NCBI RefSeq assembly: GCF_014635305.1
Contig: NZ_BMCS01000003.1
Location: forward strand, 1 to 64,000
DNA: 64,000 bases
Direction: 5' to 3'
DNA from: Williamsia phyllosphaerae
GTDB taxonomy: Bacteria > Actinomycetota > Actinomycetes > Mycobacteriales > Mycobacteriaceae
The notes under the pieces: model-generated
Seen by the model: the letters and a program-made list of their open reading frames with translations, nothing else
The model's database searches: none
Told to the model about the DNA's origin: nothing
Program-made: the position numbers and the translations under genes
Shown here: positions 55,543-63,427 of the stretch, piece after piece
Layout: each line of letters starts with the position of its first letter
Position numbering within the stretch: position 1 is the first letter of the stretch

Positions 55543-56220
55543 TCAGTGTGAGCCGAGGTGGTCGGTGTCCTCGAGCATGAGGTAGCCGCCCATCATCCGC
55601 TTGAGTTCGGCGACGGTCTCGGGGTGGTTCTGCCCCTCCTGGACCGAGAAGCTAAGCAACGAATAGACGGTGTGCACCAACACCTCCGACATCATCGCCC
55701 GTCGTGGACGCTGACTCGGGGTGAGTGGGGCGATGATCCGCGCGACCTGCTCGGCGAGTGCGCGCTCGTGCACCGTCGCGGTCGCCCGGGTGGCCGGCGT
55801 CGACTGGACGGCGAGCCACACCGCGCGTCGCGACGGGTCGTCCTGCCATAGCCGCGCGAGGTGATCGATGAACTTCTCGAGCAGTCGTGGCCAGTCCAGC
55901 GACGGGATCTCGGCGCCGAACGCGGCGACGGCGTTCTGCACGCCCGCAGCGTCCTGTCGATCGAGTTCGCAGACGATGACGTACTTGTTCGCGAAGTACT
56001 GATAAAGCGTGCCGATGGGGACGTCGGCACGGGCGGCGATCTCCTCACACGTCAGTGACTCGAAGCCGACCTCGATGAGCAGTTCCCGCGCCTCGGTGAG
56101 CATGGCGTCGAACTTGCGCCTGCTGCGTTCCTGGGTGGGCCGTTTCCGCGGCACCAGCGGTTCGGGCGACGACAGACGCCGCGCGTTCGCGCCGCGCTGG
56201 GTGTCGCTCGTGGTTGCCAT
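55543..56220 (-). CDS. TetR-family transcriptional regulator
   Basis: A 225-residue regulator with an Arg-rich leader (PRKRPTQERSRRKFDAML), the TetR helix-turn-helix TCEEIAARADVPIGTLYQYFANKYVIV and an unclassified C-terminal ligand domain. It does not resemble FasR in the recognition helix, so a direct role on fas is only a guess from position. The ATG at 56220 lies 19 bp after the bcp stop on the same strand, so bcp and this gene probably share a transcript. The gene is not present at this spot in M. tuberculosis. Confidence 0.88.
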   Translation of the reverse strand: MATTSDTQRGANARRLSSPEPLVPRKRPTQERSRRKFDAMLTEARELLIEVGFESLTCEEIAARADVPIGTLYQYFANKYVIVCELDRQDAAGVQNAVAAFGAEIPSLDWPRLLEKFIDHLARLWQDDPSRRAVWLAVQSTPATRATATVHERALAEQVARIIAPLTPSQRPRRAMMSEVLVHTVYSLLSFSVQEGQNHPETVAELKRMMGGYLMLEDTDHLGSH

Positions 56221-56239
56221 CGAGTTCGACGACGTCGGA

Positions 56240-56713
56240 TCAGACCGAGAGGTCGCGACGGAGTTTTGCGACGTGGCCGGTCGCCCGCACGTTGTACTGC
56301 GCGACGGCGATGGTGCCGTCGGCGTCGACGAGGAAGGTCGATCGGATGACACCGGTGACCGTCTTGCCGTACATGGTCTTCTCGCCGAACGCGGCCCACT
56401 CGGTGAGCACGGTCTTCTCGGGGTCCGAGAGCAGCGGGAAGGTGAGGCCCTCGGCGTCGCGGAACTTCGCCAGCTTGGCGGGCTTGTCGGGCGACACCCC
56501 GAGGACCGCGATACCCGCTCCGTCGAGTTCGGCCAGGTTGTCGCGGAAGTCGCAGGCCTGCTTGGTGCAGCCCGGTGTGGACGCGGCCGGATAGAAGTAG
56601 ACGATGACCTGCTTGCCGGCGTAATCGCTCAACGACACCGGGTTGCCGTCGGCGTCGGGAAGGGTGAACGCAGGCGCCCGGTCACCGGGCTCGAGTCGTT
56701 TGGTGGTGGTCAC
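56240..56713 (-). CDS. bcp: Thioredoxin-dependent peroxiredoxin (Bcp/PrxQ)
   Basis: Reduces peroxides with thioredoxin. The 157-residue protein closely parallels M. tuberculosis Bcp: PGDRAPAFTLPDADGNPVSL, VIVYFYPAASTPGCTKQACDF with peroxidatic and resolving cysteines, SPDKPAKLAKFRDAEGLTFPLLSD and the C-terminal ATGHVAKLRRDLSV. GTG at 56713 gives the same length and N-terminus as the homologue and sits 7 nt after a TACCGT -10 box, so it is preferred to the GTG at 56722. Confidence 0.95.
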   Translation of the reverse strand: MTTTKRLEPGDRAPAFTLPDADGNPVSLSDYAGKQVIVYFYPAASTPGCTKQACDFRDNLAELDGAGIAVLGVSPDKPAKLAKFRDAEGLTFPLLSDPEKTVLTEWAAFGEKTMYGKTVTGVIRSTFLVDADGTIAVAQYNVRATGHVAKLRRDLSV

Positions 56714-56720
56714 CGGAGTC

Positions 56721-56726
56721 ACGGTA
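56721..56726 (-). promoter_or_regulatory. Probable -10 box of leaderless bcp
   Basis: On the minus strand TACCGT (56726 to 56721) is followed by 7 nt and the GTG at 56713, with no ribosome site. Confidence 0.42.
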
Positions 56727-56833
56727 GTCGAGGCGATCGGGGTGCACGGCAGGTGTCGCGAGCGTTCTGAACTACCGTGGGGGGCACAACCCGCTGAAAG
56801 ATCATCTTTCGGTTCGACCCAGATGGAGGACAC

Positions 56834-57055
56834 GTGGCACGGGACACCGACAGCATCGAACGTGACATCGCCCGTGCTCGCGAGGAACTCGCCGCGACGC
56901 TGGACAACCTGGCGGTTCGTGCGAACCCGCAACGGCTGGCCGACGACGCGAAGAACGGCCTCCTCGCGACCCTGAACAAGCCAGCGGTGAAGTTTCCGCT
57001 GATCGGTGTCGGGGTGTTGGCACTGGCTCTGACGGTGAAGAAGCTCGTCAGCTGA
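56834..57055 (+). CDS. DUF3618 small membrane-associated protein
   Basis: A 73-residue protein of unknown function. SIERDIARAREELAATLDNLAVRANP is the DUF3618 signature; a single hydrophobic segment near the C-terminus (FPLIGVGVLALALTV) is followed by KKLVS. Positional homologue of Rv2520c, next to bcp. The GTG start has GGAGG at 56824-56828. A strong terminator follows 14 bp after the stop. Confidence 0.9.
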   Translation: MARDTDSIERDIARAREELAATLDNLAVRANPQRLADDAKNGLLATLNKPAVKFPLIGVGVLALALTVKKLVS

Positions 57056-57069
57056 AACACACAGCGAAG

Positions 57070-57099
57070 CGCCCGGATTCGAGAGAATCCGGGCGTTTT
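57070..57099 (+). terminator. Intrinsic terminator after DUF3618 gene
   Basis: An 11-bp perfect stem (CGCCCGGATTC with GAATCCGGGCG) closes a GAGA tetraloop, then TTTT. A textbook rho-independent terminator. Confidence 0.93.
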
Positions 57100-57141
57100 G
57101 CGTATCGGCTGTGCCTCGACGAGGCGGAACGTCCAAGCGTG

Positions 57142-57217
<76 letters not shown>

Positions 57218-57333
57218 TTGGATCGTGCGAGATGGAACATTAACAGGTCCGCACCGCTGGGCAAAAATCGTCCCCCGGTGGGCCGATCTGCCGCGACATG
57301 CCGCAGGGCGCGCGCGGCATTCGGTGCGAAGTG

Positions 57334-57350
57334 GTGTACGTCTCGTACAC
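57334..57350. promoter_or_regulatory. Dyad GTGTACG-TCT-CGTACAC upstream of the L,D-transpeptidase
   Basis: A perfect 7-bp dyad with a 3-bp spacer, ~115 bp before the ldt start. TACACT (57346-57351), a good -10 hexamer, overlaps its right arm, so a protein bound here would control the promoter. Confidence 0.5.
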
Positions 57351-57464
57351 TGATGACACCCTCAGGGCTCGACGTGCAGAGCGGCATTCCGACACAGCCC
57401 GTGGTGAGTGAACATGCAGTCCGATCAATCGCGCGAGGCGCGCTGAAGTTTTTCTGGGAGCAAA

Positions 57465-58694
57465 ATGGGGTTGGGTCTTCTCGGTCGTCGAACGCGTGGC
57501 GCGATGTCACTGGTGGTGACGATCCTCGCGGTGGGAACTCTCGCGGCGTGCTCGGCAGGCACGGCCGCGCCGACGTACAGCGATCAGGTGAACACCAACA
57601 CCGGATTCGACGATCTGATGCGTCCCTCGGTGTCGATCACCACGTTCAACGGTCAACCGCTGCGTGACCGCGCCGCGGGCATCCAGCCGGGCGCGCCGCT
57701 GAAGGTCGTGGCCAGGTCCGGCGAGCTGACCGACGTCCGGATCCCCAAGCAGACCGGCGGGAACATCGCGGGCGCCTACAACTCCGACCGCACCGAGTGG
57801 ACGAGCACCGAGCCGTTCGGCTTCGACAAGACCTACACGGTCGCCGCCGACGTGCAGGGGATCTCGGGCACCAACTCGAGCAAGATGTCGTTCACCACGC
57901 GCGCTCCCAACAACCTCACCGACGCCTACCTGCTGCCGGAGAACAACTCGACCGTCGGTGTCGGACAGCCTGTGGCCATCCGCTTCGACGAGCCGATCAC
58001 CGACAAGCGCACCGCGCAGAACGCGATCACCGTGACCACCGATCCGCCGGTCGCGGGGGCCTTCTACTGGCTGAGCGACTCCGAGCTGCGGTGGCGTCCC
58101 CAGAACTACTGGAAGCCGGGGACCAAGGTCTCGGTCAAGGTGAACACCTACGGCATCGATCTCGGCGGCGGAGTTTTCGGTCAGCAGAACAAGACGCTGA
58201 ACTTCACCATCGGTCGGTCGTTCATCGCGACCGCCGACGACCGCACCAAGCAGGTCTCGGTGGCCATCGACGGCAAGGTCGTCCGCACCATCCCGACGTC
58301 GATGGGCAAGGACTCCACGCCCACCAACCGGGGCACCTACATCGTCGGCGACCGTGTGCCGAGCATCGTGATGGATTCGTCGACCTACGGCGTTCCGGTG
58401 AACTCGCCGGAGGGCTACAAGGAGACGGTGTACTTCGACACCCAGATGTCCTACAGCGGCATCTACCTCCACGCCGCCCCGTGGTCGATCTACGCGCAGG
58501 GCAACTCCAACGTCAGCAACGGCTGTCTCAACGTCAGCCCCGAGAACGCCGAGTGGTTCATGAACACGGCGCTGCGCGGCGACATCGTCCAGGTCAAGAA
58601 CACCGTCGGCGACGTGCTGCCGGGCACTGACGGCCTCGGTGACTGGAACATCCCGTGGGACGTGTGGAAGCGCGGTAACGCAGGCAACGCCTGA
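57465..58694 (+). CDS. L,D-transpeptidase, lipoprotein (LdtMt2-like)
   Basis: Makes 3-3 cross-links in peptidoglycan at the outer membrane face. The 409-residue protein has a lipobox (VGTLAACSAG, Cys ~29), two immunoglobulin-like domains (~50-150 and ~150-255) and a YkuD catalytic domain with YLHAAPWSIYAQG and NVSNGCLNVSPENAEWF; the tail GLGDWNIPWDVWKRGNA is typical of LdtMt2. The nucleophile Cys and main His are kept. Ser after the catalytic His is Ala, and the usual SHGC is SNGC. GGGAG at 57456-57460 supports the ATG. Positional homologue of Rv2518c. Confidence 0.93.
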   Translation: MGLGLLGRRTRGAMSLVVTILAVGTLAACSAGTAAPTYSDQVNTNTGFDDLMRPSVSITTFNGQPLRDRAAGIQPGAPLKVVARSGELTDVRIPKQTGGNIAGAYNSDRTEWTSTEPFGFDKTYTVAADVQGISGTNSSKMSFTTRAPNNLTDAYLLPENNSTVGVGQPVAIRFDEPITDKRTAQNAITVTTDPPVAGAFYWLSDSELRWRPQNYWKPGTKVSVKVNTYGIDLGGGVFGQQNKTLNFTIGRSFIATADDRTKQVSVAIDGKVVRTIPTSMGKDSTPTNRGTYIVGDRVPSIVMDSSTYGVPVNSPEGYKETVYFDTQMSYSGIYLHAAPWSIYAQGNSNVSNGCLNVSPENAEWFMNTALRGDIVQVKNTVGDVLPGTDGLGDWNIPWDVWKRGNAGNA

Positions 58695-58700
58695 TCCCTG

Positions 58701-58729
58701 ACCCCTGGGCGGCCGGCCCGGCCAGGGGT
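58701..58729 (+). terminator. GC-rich hairpin after the L,D-transpeptidase
   Basis: ACCCCTGG pairs with CCAGGGGT around a GC-rich loop 7 nt after the stop codon; no T-run follows. Probable weak terminator. Confidence 0.5.
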
Positions 58730-58839
58730 GCGGGAGGGCCGCCTCGCGACGGAGGGAAGCGATACTGCCATCGTCAAGTGTTACGCTCGACGTTGACAAT
58801 GTTCGCAGACCTCATCTGTCGAGGAAGGCTCCACTCACC

Positions 58840-59982
58840 ATGACCACTGCTTCCCCCTGGGCGACCGACGACCTGGACGACCTGCGCGGTCTGGTCCGAT
58901 CGTTCTTCGAGAAGACCGTCGCCCCCAACGTCGACAAGTACATCGACCAGCACCACGTCGACCGCGACCTGTGGAACCAGGCCGGCGAGCTCGGCCTGCT
59001 GTGCATGTCGATCCCCGAGGAGTACGGCGGCGGTGGCGGTACCTTCGCCCACGAGTCGGTGCTGATCGAGGAGCAGGCCCGGATCGGTGACTCGTCGTGG
59101 GGCGTCAGCCTGCACAACGGCATCATCGCGCACTACCTGCTCGCCTACGGCACCGAGGAGCAGAAGCAGCAGTGGCTCCCCAAGATGGCCTCCGGTGAGG
59201 TCGTCGGTGCCATCGCCATGACCGAACCGGGCACCGGATCAGATCTGCAGAGCATCAAGACCAAGGCGATCCGCGACGGCGACGACTACGTCATCGACGG
59301 TTCGAAGACGTTCATCACCAACGGTTCTCAGGCCGACCTCATCGTCGTCGTGGTCAAGACCGACACCAAAGAGGGCGCCAAGGGCATCTCGCTGGTCCTC
59401 GTCGAGGGTGACCGGGAGGGCTTCCGCCGTGGACGCGTGCTGGACAAGATCGGCCAGCGCGGCCAGGACACCTCGGAACTGTTCTTCGACAGCGTCCGCG
59501 TCCCGGTCGCCAACCTCCTCGGCAGCGAGGAGGGGCAGGGTTTCATCCAGCTGATGCAGCAGCTCCCGCAGGAGCGGCTCATCATCGCCGTCGCCTCGGT
59601 GGCCGGCATGGAATCGGCTGTGGCGCAGACCATCGCCTACACCAAGGATCGTCAGGCGTTCGGACGTCCGGTCTTCGGTTTCCAGAACACCAAGTTCAAG
59701 CTCGCCGAGGCCGCCACCGAGACCCGCATCGCGCGCGTCTTCGTCGACGACTGCATAGTCAAGCACCTCACCGGTGACCTCGACATCCCGACCGTCGCGA
59801 TGGCCAAGTGGTGGACCACCGACCGCGCGATGGCGGTTCTCGACGAGTGCGTCCAGCTCTTCGGTGGCTACGGATACATGAGCGAGTACCCGATCGGACG
59901 CATGTGGGCCGACGGCCGTGTGCAGAAGATCTACGCGGGCACCAACGAGATCATGAAGGAGATCATCGCCCGGTCGCTGTAG
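58840..59982 (+). CDS. Acyl-CoA dehydrogenase
   Basis: Introduces the trans-2 double bond in acyl-CoA, the first step of beta-oxidation or branched-chain breakdown. The 380-residue FAD enzyme has IAMTEPGTGSDLQSIKT, FITNGSQADLIVVVVKT, DRQAFGRPVFGFQNTKF and QLFGGYGYMSEYPIGRM. Where medium-chain enzymes have Glu in YEGT this protein has IYAGTNE; the catalytic Glu is therefore probably in QLPQERLIIAVAS, as in long-chain and isovaleryl-CoA types. The preferred acyl group is not known. No clear ribosome site beyond AGGAAGG ~18 nt upstream. Confidence 0.92.
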   Translation: MTTASPWATDDLDDLRGLVRSFFEKTVAPNVDKYIDQHHVDRDLWNQAGELGLLCMSIPEEYGGGGGTFAHESVLIEEQARIGDSSWGVSLHNGIIAHYLLAYGTEEQKQQWLPKMASGEVVGAIAMTEPGTGSDLQSIKTKAIRDGDDYVIDGSKTFITNGSQADLIVVVVKTDTKEGAKGISLVLVEGDREGFRRGRVLDKIGQRGQDTSELFFDSVRVPVANLLGSEEGQGFIQLMQQLPQERLIIAVASVAGMESAVAQTIAYTKDRQAFGRPVFGFQNTKFKLAEAATETRIARVFVDDCIVKHLTGDLDIPTVAMAKWWTTDRAMAVLDECVQLFGGYGYMSEYPIGRMWADGRVQKIYAGTNEIMKEIIARSL

Positions 59983-60020
59983 CGCGACCCAGGCGCCGAC
60001 TCCGACAGGCCCAACGACGA

Positions 60021-60058
60021 CCGAAGGCCCACCCGATCGAGATCGGGTGGGCCTTCGG
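60021..60058. terminator. Strong hairpin between acyl-CoA dehydrogenase and tRNA-His
   Basis: CCGAAGGCCCACCCGATC pairs without mismatch with GATCGGGTGGGCCTTCGG, an 18-bp stem with a tight loop. It lies between the acyl-CoA dehydrogenase and the convergent tRNA-His, so it probably stops transcription from both sides. Confidence 0.85.
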
Positions 60059-60064
60059 CGTTGC

Positions 60065-60141
60065 TGGGGTGGATGACGGGACTCGAACCCGCGACAGCCA
60101 GGATCACAACCTGGTGCTCTACCAACTGAACTACACCCACC
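60065..60141 (-). tRNA. tRNA-His (anticodon GTG), with G-1 and encoded CCA
   Basis: On the minus strand GTGGGTGTAGTTCAGTTGG leads into a tRNA with anticodon loop GTTGTGA (anticodon GTG) and T-arm GGGTTCGAGTCCC. The extra 5' G (complement of 60141) faces discriminator C, as is diagnostic for tRNA-His, and CCA is encoded at 60065-60067. Confidence 0.97.
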
Positions 60142-60257
60142 ATGTGGTTCTGAACCAACCAGAACCGCAGAGCACACTCTATCTGGTGGCCCGCGCCGAG
60201 TGCCAATCGGTTGTTCGATACGCGTGTGACAGCAGGGACGATGCGGTGCCGGGGGAG

Positions 60258-60857
60258 CTAGGCGTCGCCGAGGTCGGTGACGATCTGCGCGATGGTGTCG
60301 GTGTCCGGGCCGGGCTGGGCGACGAACGCCGTCTGGCGGTAGTACTTCAGCTCACGGATCGACTCGCGGATGTCGGCCAGCGCGCGGTGTGCGAGTCCCT
60401 TCTCCGGCTGGCCGAAGTAGATCTTCGGATACCAGCGCCTGCTCAGCTCCTTGATGGAGCTCACGTCGATCATCCGGTAGTGCAGGTAGGTGTCGAGCGC
60501 GGTCATGTCACGGGCGATGAAGCCGCGGTCGGTGGCGATGGAGTTACCCGCGAGCGGCGCCGCGCCTGCCGACTTCACGTGCTTGCGGACGTAGTCGAGG
60601 ACCATCTGCTCGGCCTCGGGGACGGTGACCGTCGACGCTCGCACCTCCTCGGTGAGCCCGGAGGCGGCGTGCATCTTCTTCACCACGTCGGGCATCGCCT
60701 CGAGGTCGGCGTCGTCGGCGTGGATGACCACGTCGACGCCCTCGCCGAGGATGTTGAGATCGCTGTCGGTGACCAACGCCGCGATCTCGATCAGTTTGTC
60801 GGTGTCCAATCGCAGACCGGTCATCTCGCAATCGATCCACACAAGTTTGTCCTGCAC
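60258..60857 (-). CDS. orn: Oligoribonuclease
   Basis: Degrades 2-5 nt RNAs and pGpG to mononucleotides. The 199-residue protein is a DEDDh exonuclease: [22 protein letters not shown] (Asp, Glu), the [24 protein letters not shown] region and [14 protein letters not shown] with the catalytic His and Asp. Homologue of Rv2511. It is divergent from the HerA-like gene over 114 bp, keeping the same order. Confidence 0.97.
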   Translation of the reverse strand: MQDKLVWIDCEMTGLRLDTDKLIEIAALVTDSDLNILGEGVDVVIHADDADLEAMPDVVKKMHAASGLTEEVRASTVTVPEAEQMVLDYVRKHVKSAGAAPLAGNSIATDRGFIARDMTALDTYLHYRMIDVSSIKELSRRWYPKIYFGQPEKGLAHRALADIRESIRELKYYRQTAFVAQPGPDTDTIAQIVTDLGDA

Positions 60858-60971
60858 CCGACAACCTTAGCCAACGACCCGCGCGGCGCTAATGTGTTGC
60901 CGGACGCGCCGGGGGAGCACCGGCGCCACTGACGTGCCGGCGGGGGCCGGCGACGACCGGGAGGACCACAC

Positions 60972-62552
60972 GTGACCGAACCGACGCAAGCCCAGACGCC
61001 GGCGCAGCAGATCGCCGCGGGGTACCGATTCGAGGGCCCGGCGCTGGAACTCGGGGCGGTCAGCGTCGACAGTGTGATCGACCCGGCCGCCCAGGTGCGC
61101 ATCCCGCTGGCGATGATGAACCGCCACGGTCTGGTCGCCGGGGCCACCGGCACCGGGAAGACCAAGACGCTGCAGGTGATCGCCGAACAGCTGTCGGCCG
61201 CCGGTGTGCCGGTGGTGCTCGCCGACGTCAAGGGCGATCTGTCCGGACTCAGCTCACCCGGTGTGGCGGGGGACAAGATCGCCAAGCGCGCCACCGAGAT
61301 CGGCGACACGTGGGCGCCGGCCACCCACCCGTGTGAGTTCGTCTCCCTGGGTACCGAGGGGATCGGCGTCCCGATCCGGGCGACCATCACCTCCTTCGGC
61401 CCCATCCTGCTCAGCAAGGTCCTGGGGCTCAACGCAACTCAGGAGTCGACGCTCGGTCTGATCTTCCACTGGGCCGACGGCAGGGGCCTCGCGCTCCTCG
61501 ATCTCAAGGATCTGCGAGAGGTGATCGCCCACCTGACGAGCGACGAGGGCAAGGCGGACCTCAAGGGCATCGGCGGGGTGTCGTCGGCGACCGCGGGGGT
61601 CATCCTGCGAGCACTGTCGAACCTCGAGGCCGAGGGCGGTGACACCTTCTTCGGTGAGCCCGAGATCGAACCCGGCGACCTCATCCGTATCGACCCCAGC
61701 GGGGCGGGCATCATCACGCTCTTCGAACTGGGCAAGCAGGCCGCCCGACCCGCGCTGTTCTCCACGTTCCTGATGTGGATCCTGGCCGACCTGTTCGAGT
61801 TCCTGCCCGAGGCCGGCGACGTCGACAAGCCCAAGCTGGTGTTCATCTTCGACGAGGCGCATCTGCTGTTCAGCGACTCGTCGAAGGCGTTCGTCGAGCA
61901 GGTGGAACAGACGGTCAAGCTGATCCGCTCGAAGGGGGTCGGGGTGTTCTTCTGTTCGCAGTTGCCCACCGACATCCCCAACGAGGTGCTCTCCCAGCTC
62001 GGCGCACGCATCCAGCACGCGCTGCGCGCCTTCACCCCGGACGACCAGAAGGCGCTGTCGAAGACGGTGAAGACCTACCCGACCTCGACCGCCTACGACC
62101 TGGAGAAGGCGTTGACGTCGTTGGGGATCGGCGAGGCCGTCGTCACGGTCCTCTCGGAGCGGGGCGCCCCGACCCCGGTCGCGTGGACGGTCATCCGTCC
62201 GCCGCGGTCGTTGATGGACACCATCGGCGAGGAGGCGATCACCGCGGCCGCGTTGCTGAGCCCGCTGCACCAGAAGTACGGGCAGTCGATCGACCGCGAG
62301 TCCGCCTACGAGATCCTGACCGCGAAAGTCGTCGCACCCGAGGCGTCGCCGACGCAGGCGGCACCCCAGTCGGCGCCCGCCCCGACCGCTCCGACACCGC
62401 AGGCCCCGGCGCCGAAGGCGAAGGACGAGCCCGGTGTGGTGTCCGAGGTGCTCGGGAACGCCGCGGTGAAGAGCTTCCTGCGCTCGGCGGCGTCGGCGGC
62501 CGGTCGGGAGATCACCCGGTCGTTGTTCGGCGCGGGCAAACGACGCCGCTGA
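60972..62552 (+). CDS. HerA-like ATPase, DUF853 family
   Basis: A 526-residue P-loop ATPase of the HerA/FtsK branch (DUF853). Walker A is GATGTGKTKTLQVI near residue 57, Walker B is KLVFIFDEAHLLF near residue 292, and FFCSQLPTDIPNEVLSQLG carries the sensor-like region. The C-terminus is a Pro/Ala linker and a short helix. Such enzymes are often called helicases, but no activity is established. The GTG start has GGGAGG at 60959-60964. Homologue of Rv2510c. Confidence 0.88.
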   Translation: MTEPTQAQTPAQQIAAGYRFEGPALELGAVSVDSVIDPAAQVRIPLAMMNRHGLVAGATGTGKTKTLQVIAEQLSAAGVPVVLADVKGDLSGLSSPGVAGDKIAKRATEIGDTWAPATHPCEFVSLGTEGIGVPIRATITSFGPILLSKVLGLNATQESTLGLIFHWADGRGLALLDLKDLREVIAHLTSDEGKADLKGIGGVSSATAGVILRALSNLEAEGGDTFFGEPEIEPGDLIRIDPSGAGIITLFELGKQAARPALFSTFLMWILADLFEFLPEAGDVDKPKLVFIFDEAHLLFSDSSKAFVEQVEQTVKLIRSKGVGVFFCSQLPTDIPNEVLSQLGARIQHALRAFTPDDQKALSKTVKTYPTSTAYDLEKALTSLGIGEAVVTVLSERGAPTPVAWTVIRPPRSLMDTIGEEAITAAALLSPLHQKYGQSIDRESAYEILTAKVVAPEASPTQAAPQSAPAPTAPTPQAPAPKAKDEPGVVSEVLGNAAVKSFLRSAASAAGREITRSLFGAGKRRR

Positions 62553-62562
62553 GCGGTCTCGG

Positions 62563-63366
62563 TCAGTCGCCGAGCTTCTTGTAGAAGCCGCCGACGATCG
62601 GCGCCACGATGCTGCGCGGCGTGTACCCGCCGGCCACCGACATCGCCTTCGACAGCATGCCGGGGACGACGCGCATCTTGTTGCGTGCCAACGCATCCAG
62701 GCTCATCCGTGCGACACCCGCGCTGTCGTCCCACAGGAACCCCGGAACCATCTTGTCGACGATGCTCGCGTCCTCGGGGGACGGATCCTCGGTGCGGACG
62801 GGCCCCGGGGCCAGCAGCGTGATGTTGACCCCCTTCGAGGCCACCTCGCCGCGCAGGGACTCGCTGAACGTGTTCACGAACGCCTTCGACGCCGCGTAGG
62901 TCGCGTTGTTCGGGATCGGCATGTTGCCCGCGGCCGACCCGACCATGAGGATGCCGCCGGAGCCGCGCTTCACCATCTGCGGCAACACCGCCAGCGTGAG
63001 GTCGTGGACCGCGGTGGCGTTGAGTCGGAGCTGAGCGCGTTCGTATTCGTGGTCGAGATCGACGATGGCGCCGAAGGTCGCGATGCCCGCGTTGTTGCAC
63101 AGGATCGAGATCTCGCGGTCGGCGAGTTCGGCGCACAGCACGTCGAGGGAGCGCAGGTCCGACAGGTCGGTGGGTCGCACCTCGACGGAGATGCCGTGGT
63201 CGGCGCGCATCTTCTCGGCGGTGATCTCGAGGATCTCGCCGCGACGGGCCACCAGGATCAGCGAGTGCCCACGCCGGGCGAGCTCCCAGGCGAGCGCCTC
63301 GCCGATACCGGAGGAGGCGCCGGTGACGACGGCGCGGGACGTTGCGGTGGGTGCTGGTACGGCCAT
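62563..63366 (-). CDS. Short-chain dehydrogenase/reductase (Rv2509-like)
   Basis: A 267-residue SDR with the cofactor site VVTGASSGIGEALAWEL, LCNNAGIATFG, catalytic Ser in GILMVGSAAGNMPI and YAASKAF with Tyr and Lys. M. tuberculosis Rv2509 and its relatives reduce the keto group of newly made mycolic acids; the same role is inferred from position beside the Rv2510c homologue and length. The ATG at 63366 gives MAVPAPTATSRAVVTGAS. Its end is 10 bp from the HerA-like gene. Confidence 0.88.
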   Translation of the reverse strand: MAVPAPTATSRAVVTGASSGIGEALAWELARRGHSLILVARRGEILEITAEKMRADHGISVEVRPTDLSDLRSLDVLCAELADREISILCNNAGIATFGAIVDLDHEYERAQLRLNATAVHDLTLAVLPQMVKRGSGGILMVGSAAGNMPIPNNATYAASKAFVNTFSESLRGEVASKGVNITLLAPGPVRTEDPSPEDASIVDKMVPGFLWDDSAGVARMSLDALARNKMRVVPGMLSKAMSVAGGYTPRSIVAPIVGGFYKKLGD

Positions 63367-63427
63367 GCCCCGGATCGTATCGGTGCCACGTCGGACGTGG
63401 ACGGTGCCCTTGGTACAGAAGCAGGCA

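Noticed and set aside
55543..56220. TetR regulator as FasR
   Set aside because: The helix-turn-helix and ligand domain do not resemble FasR as known from mycobacteria, and FasR is encoded elsewhere there.
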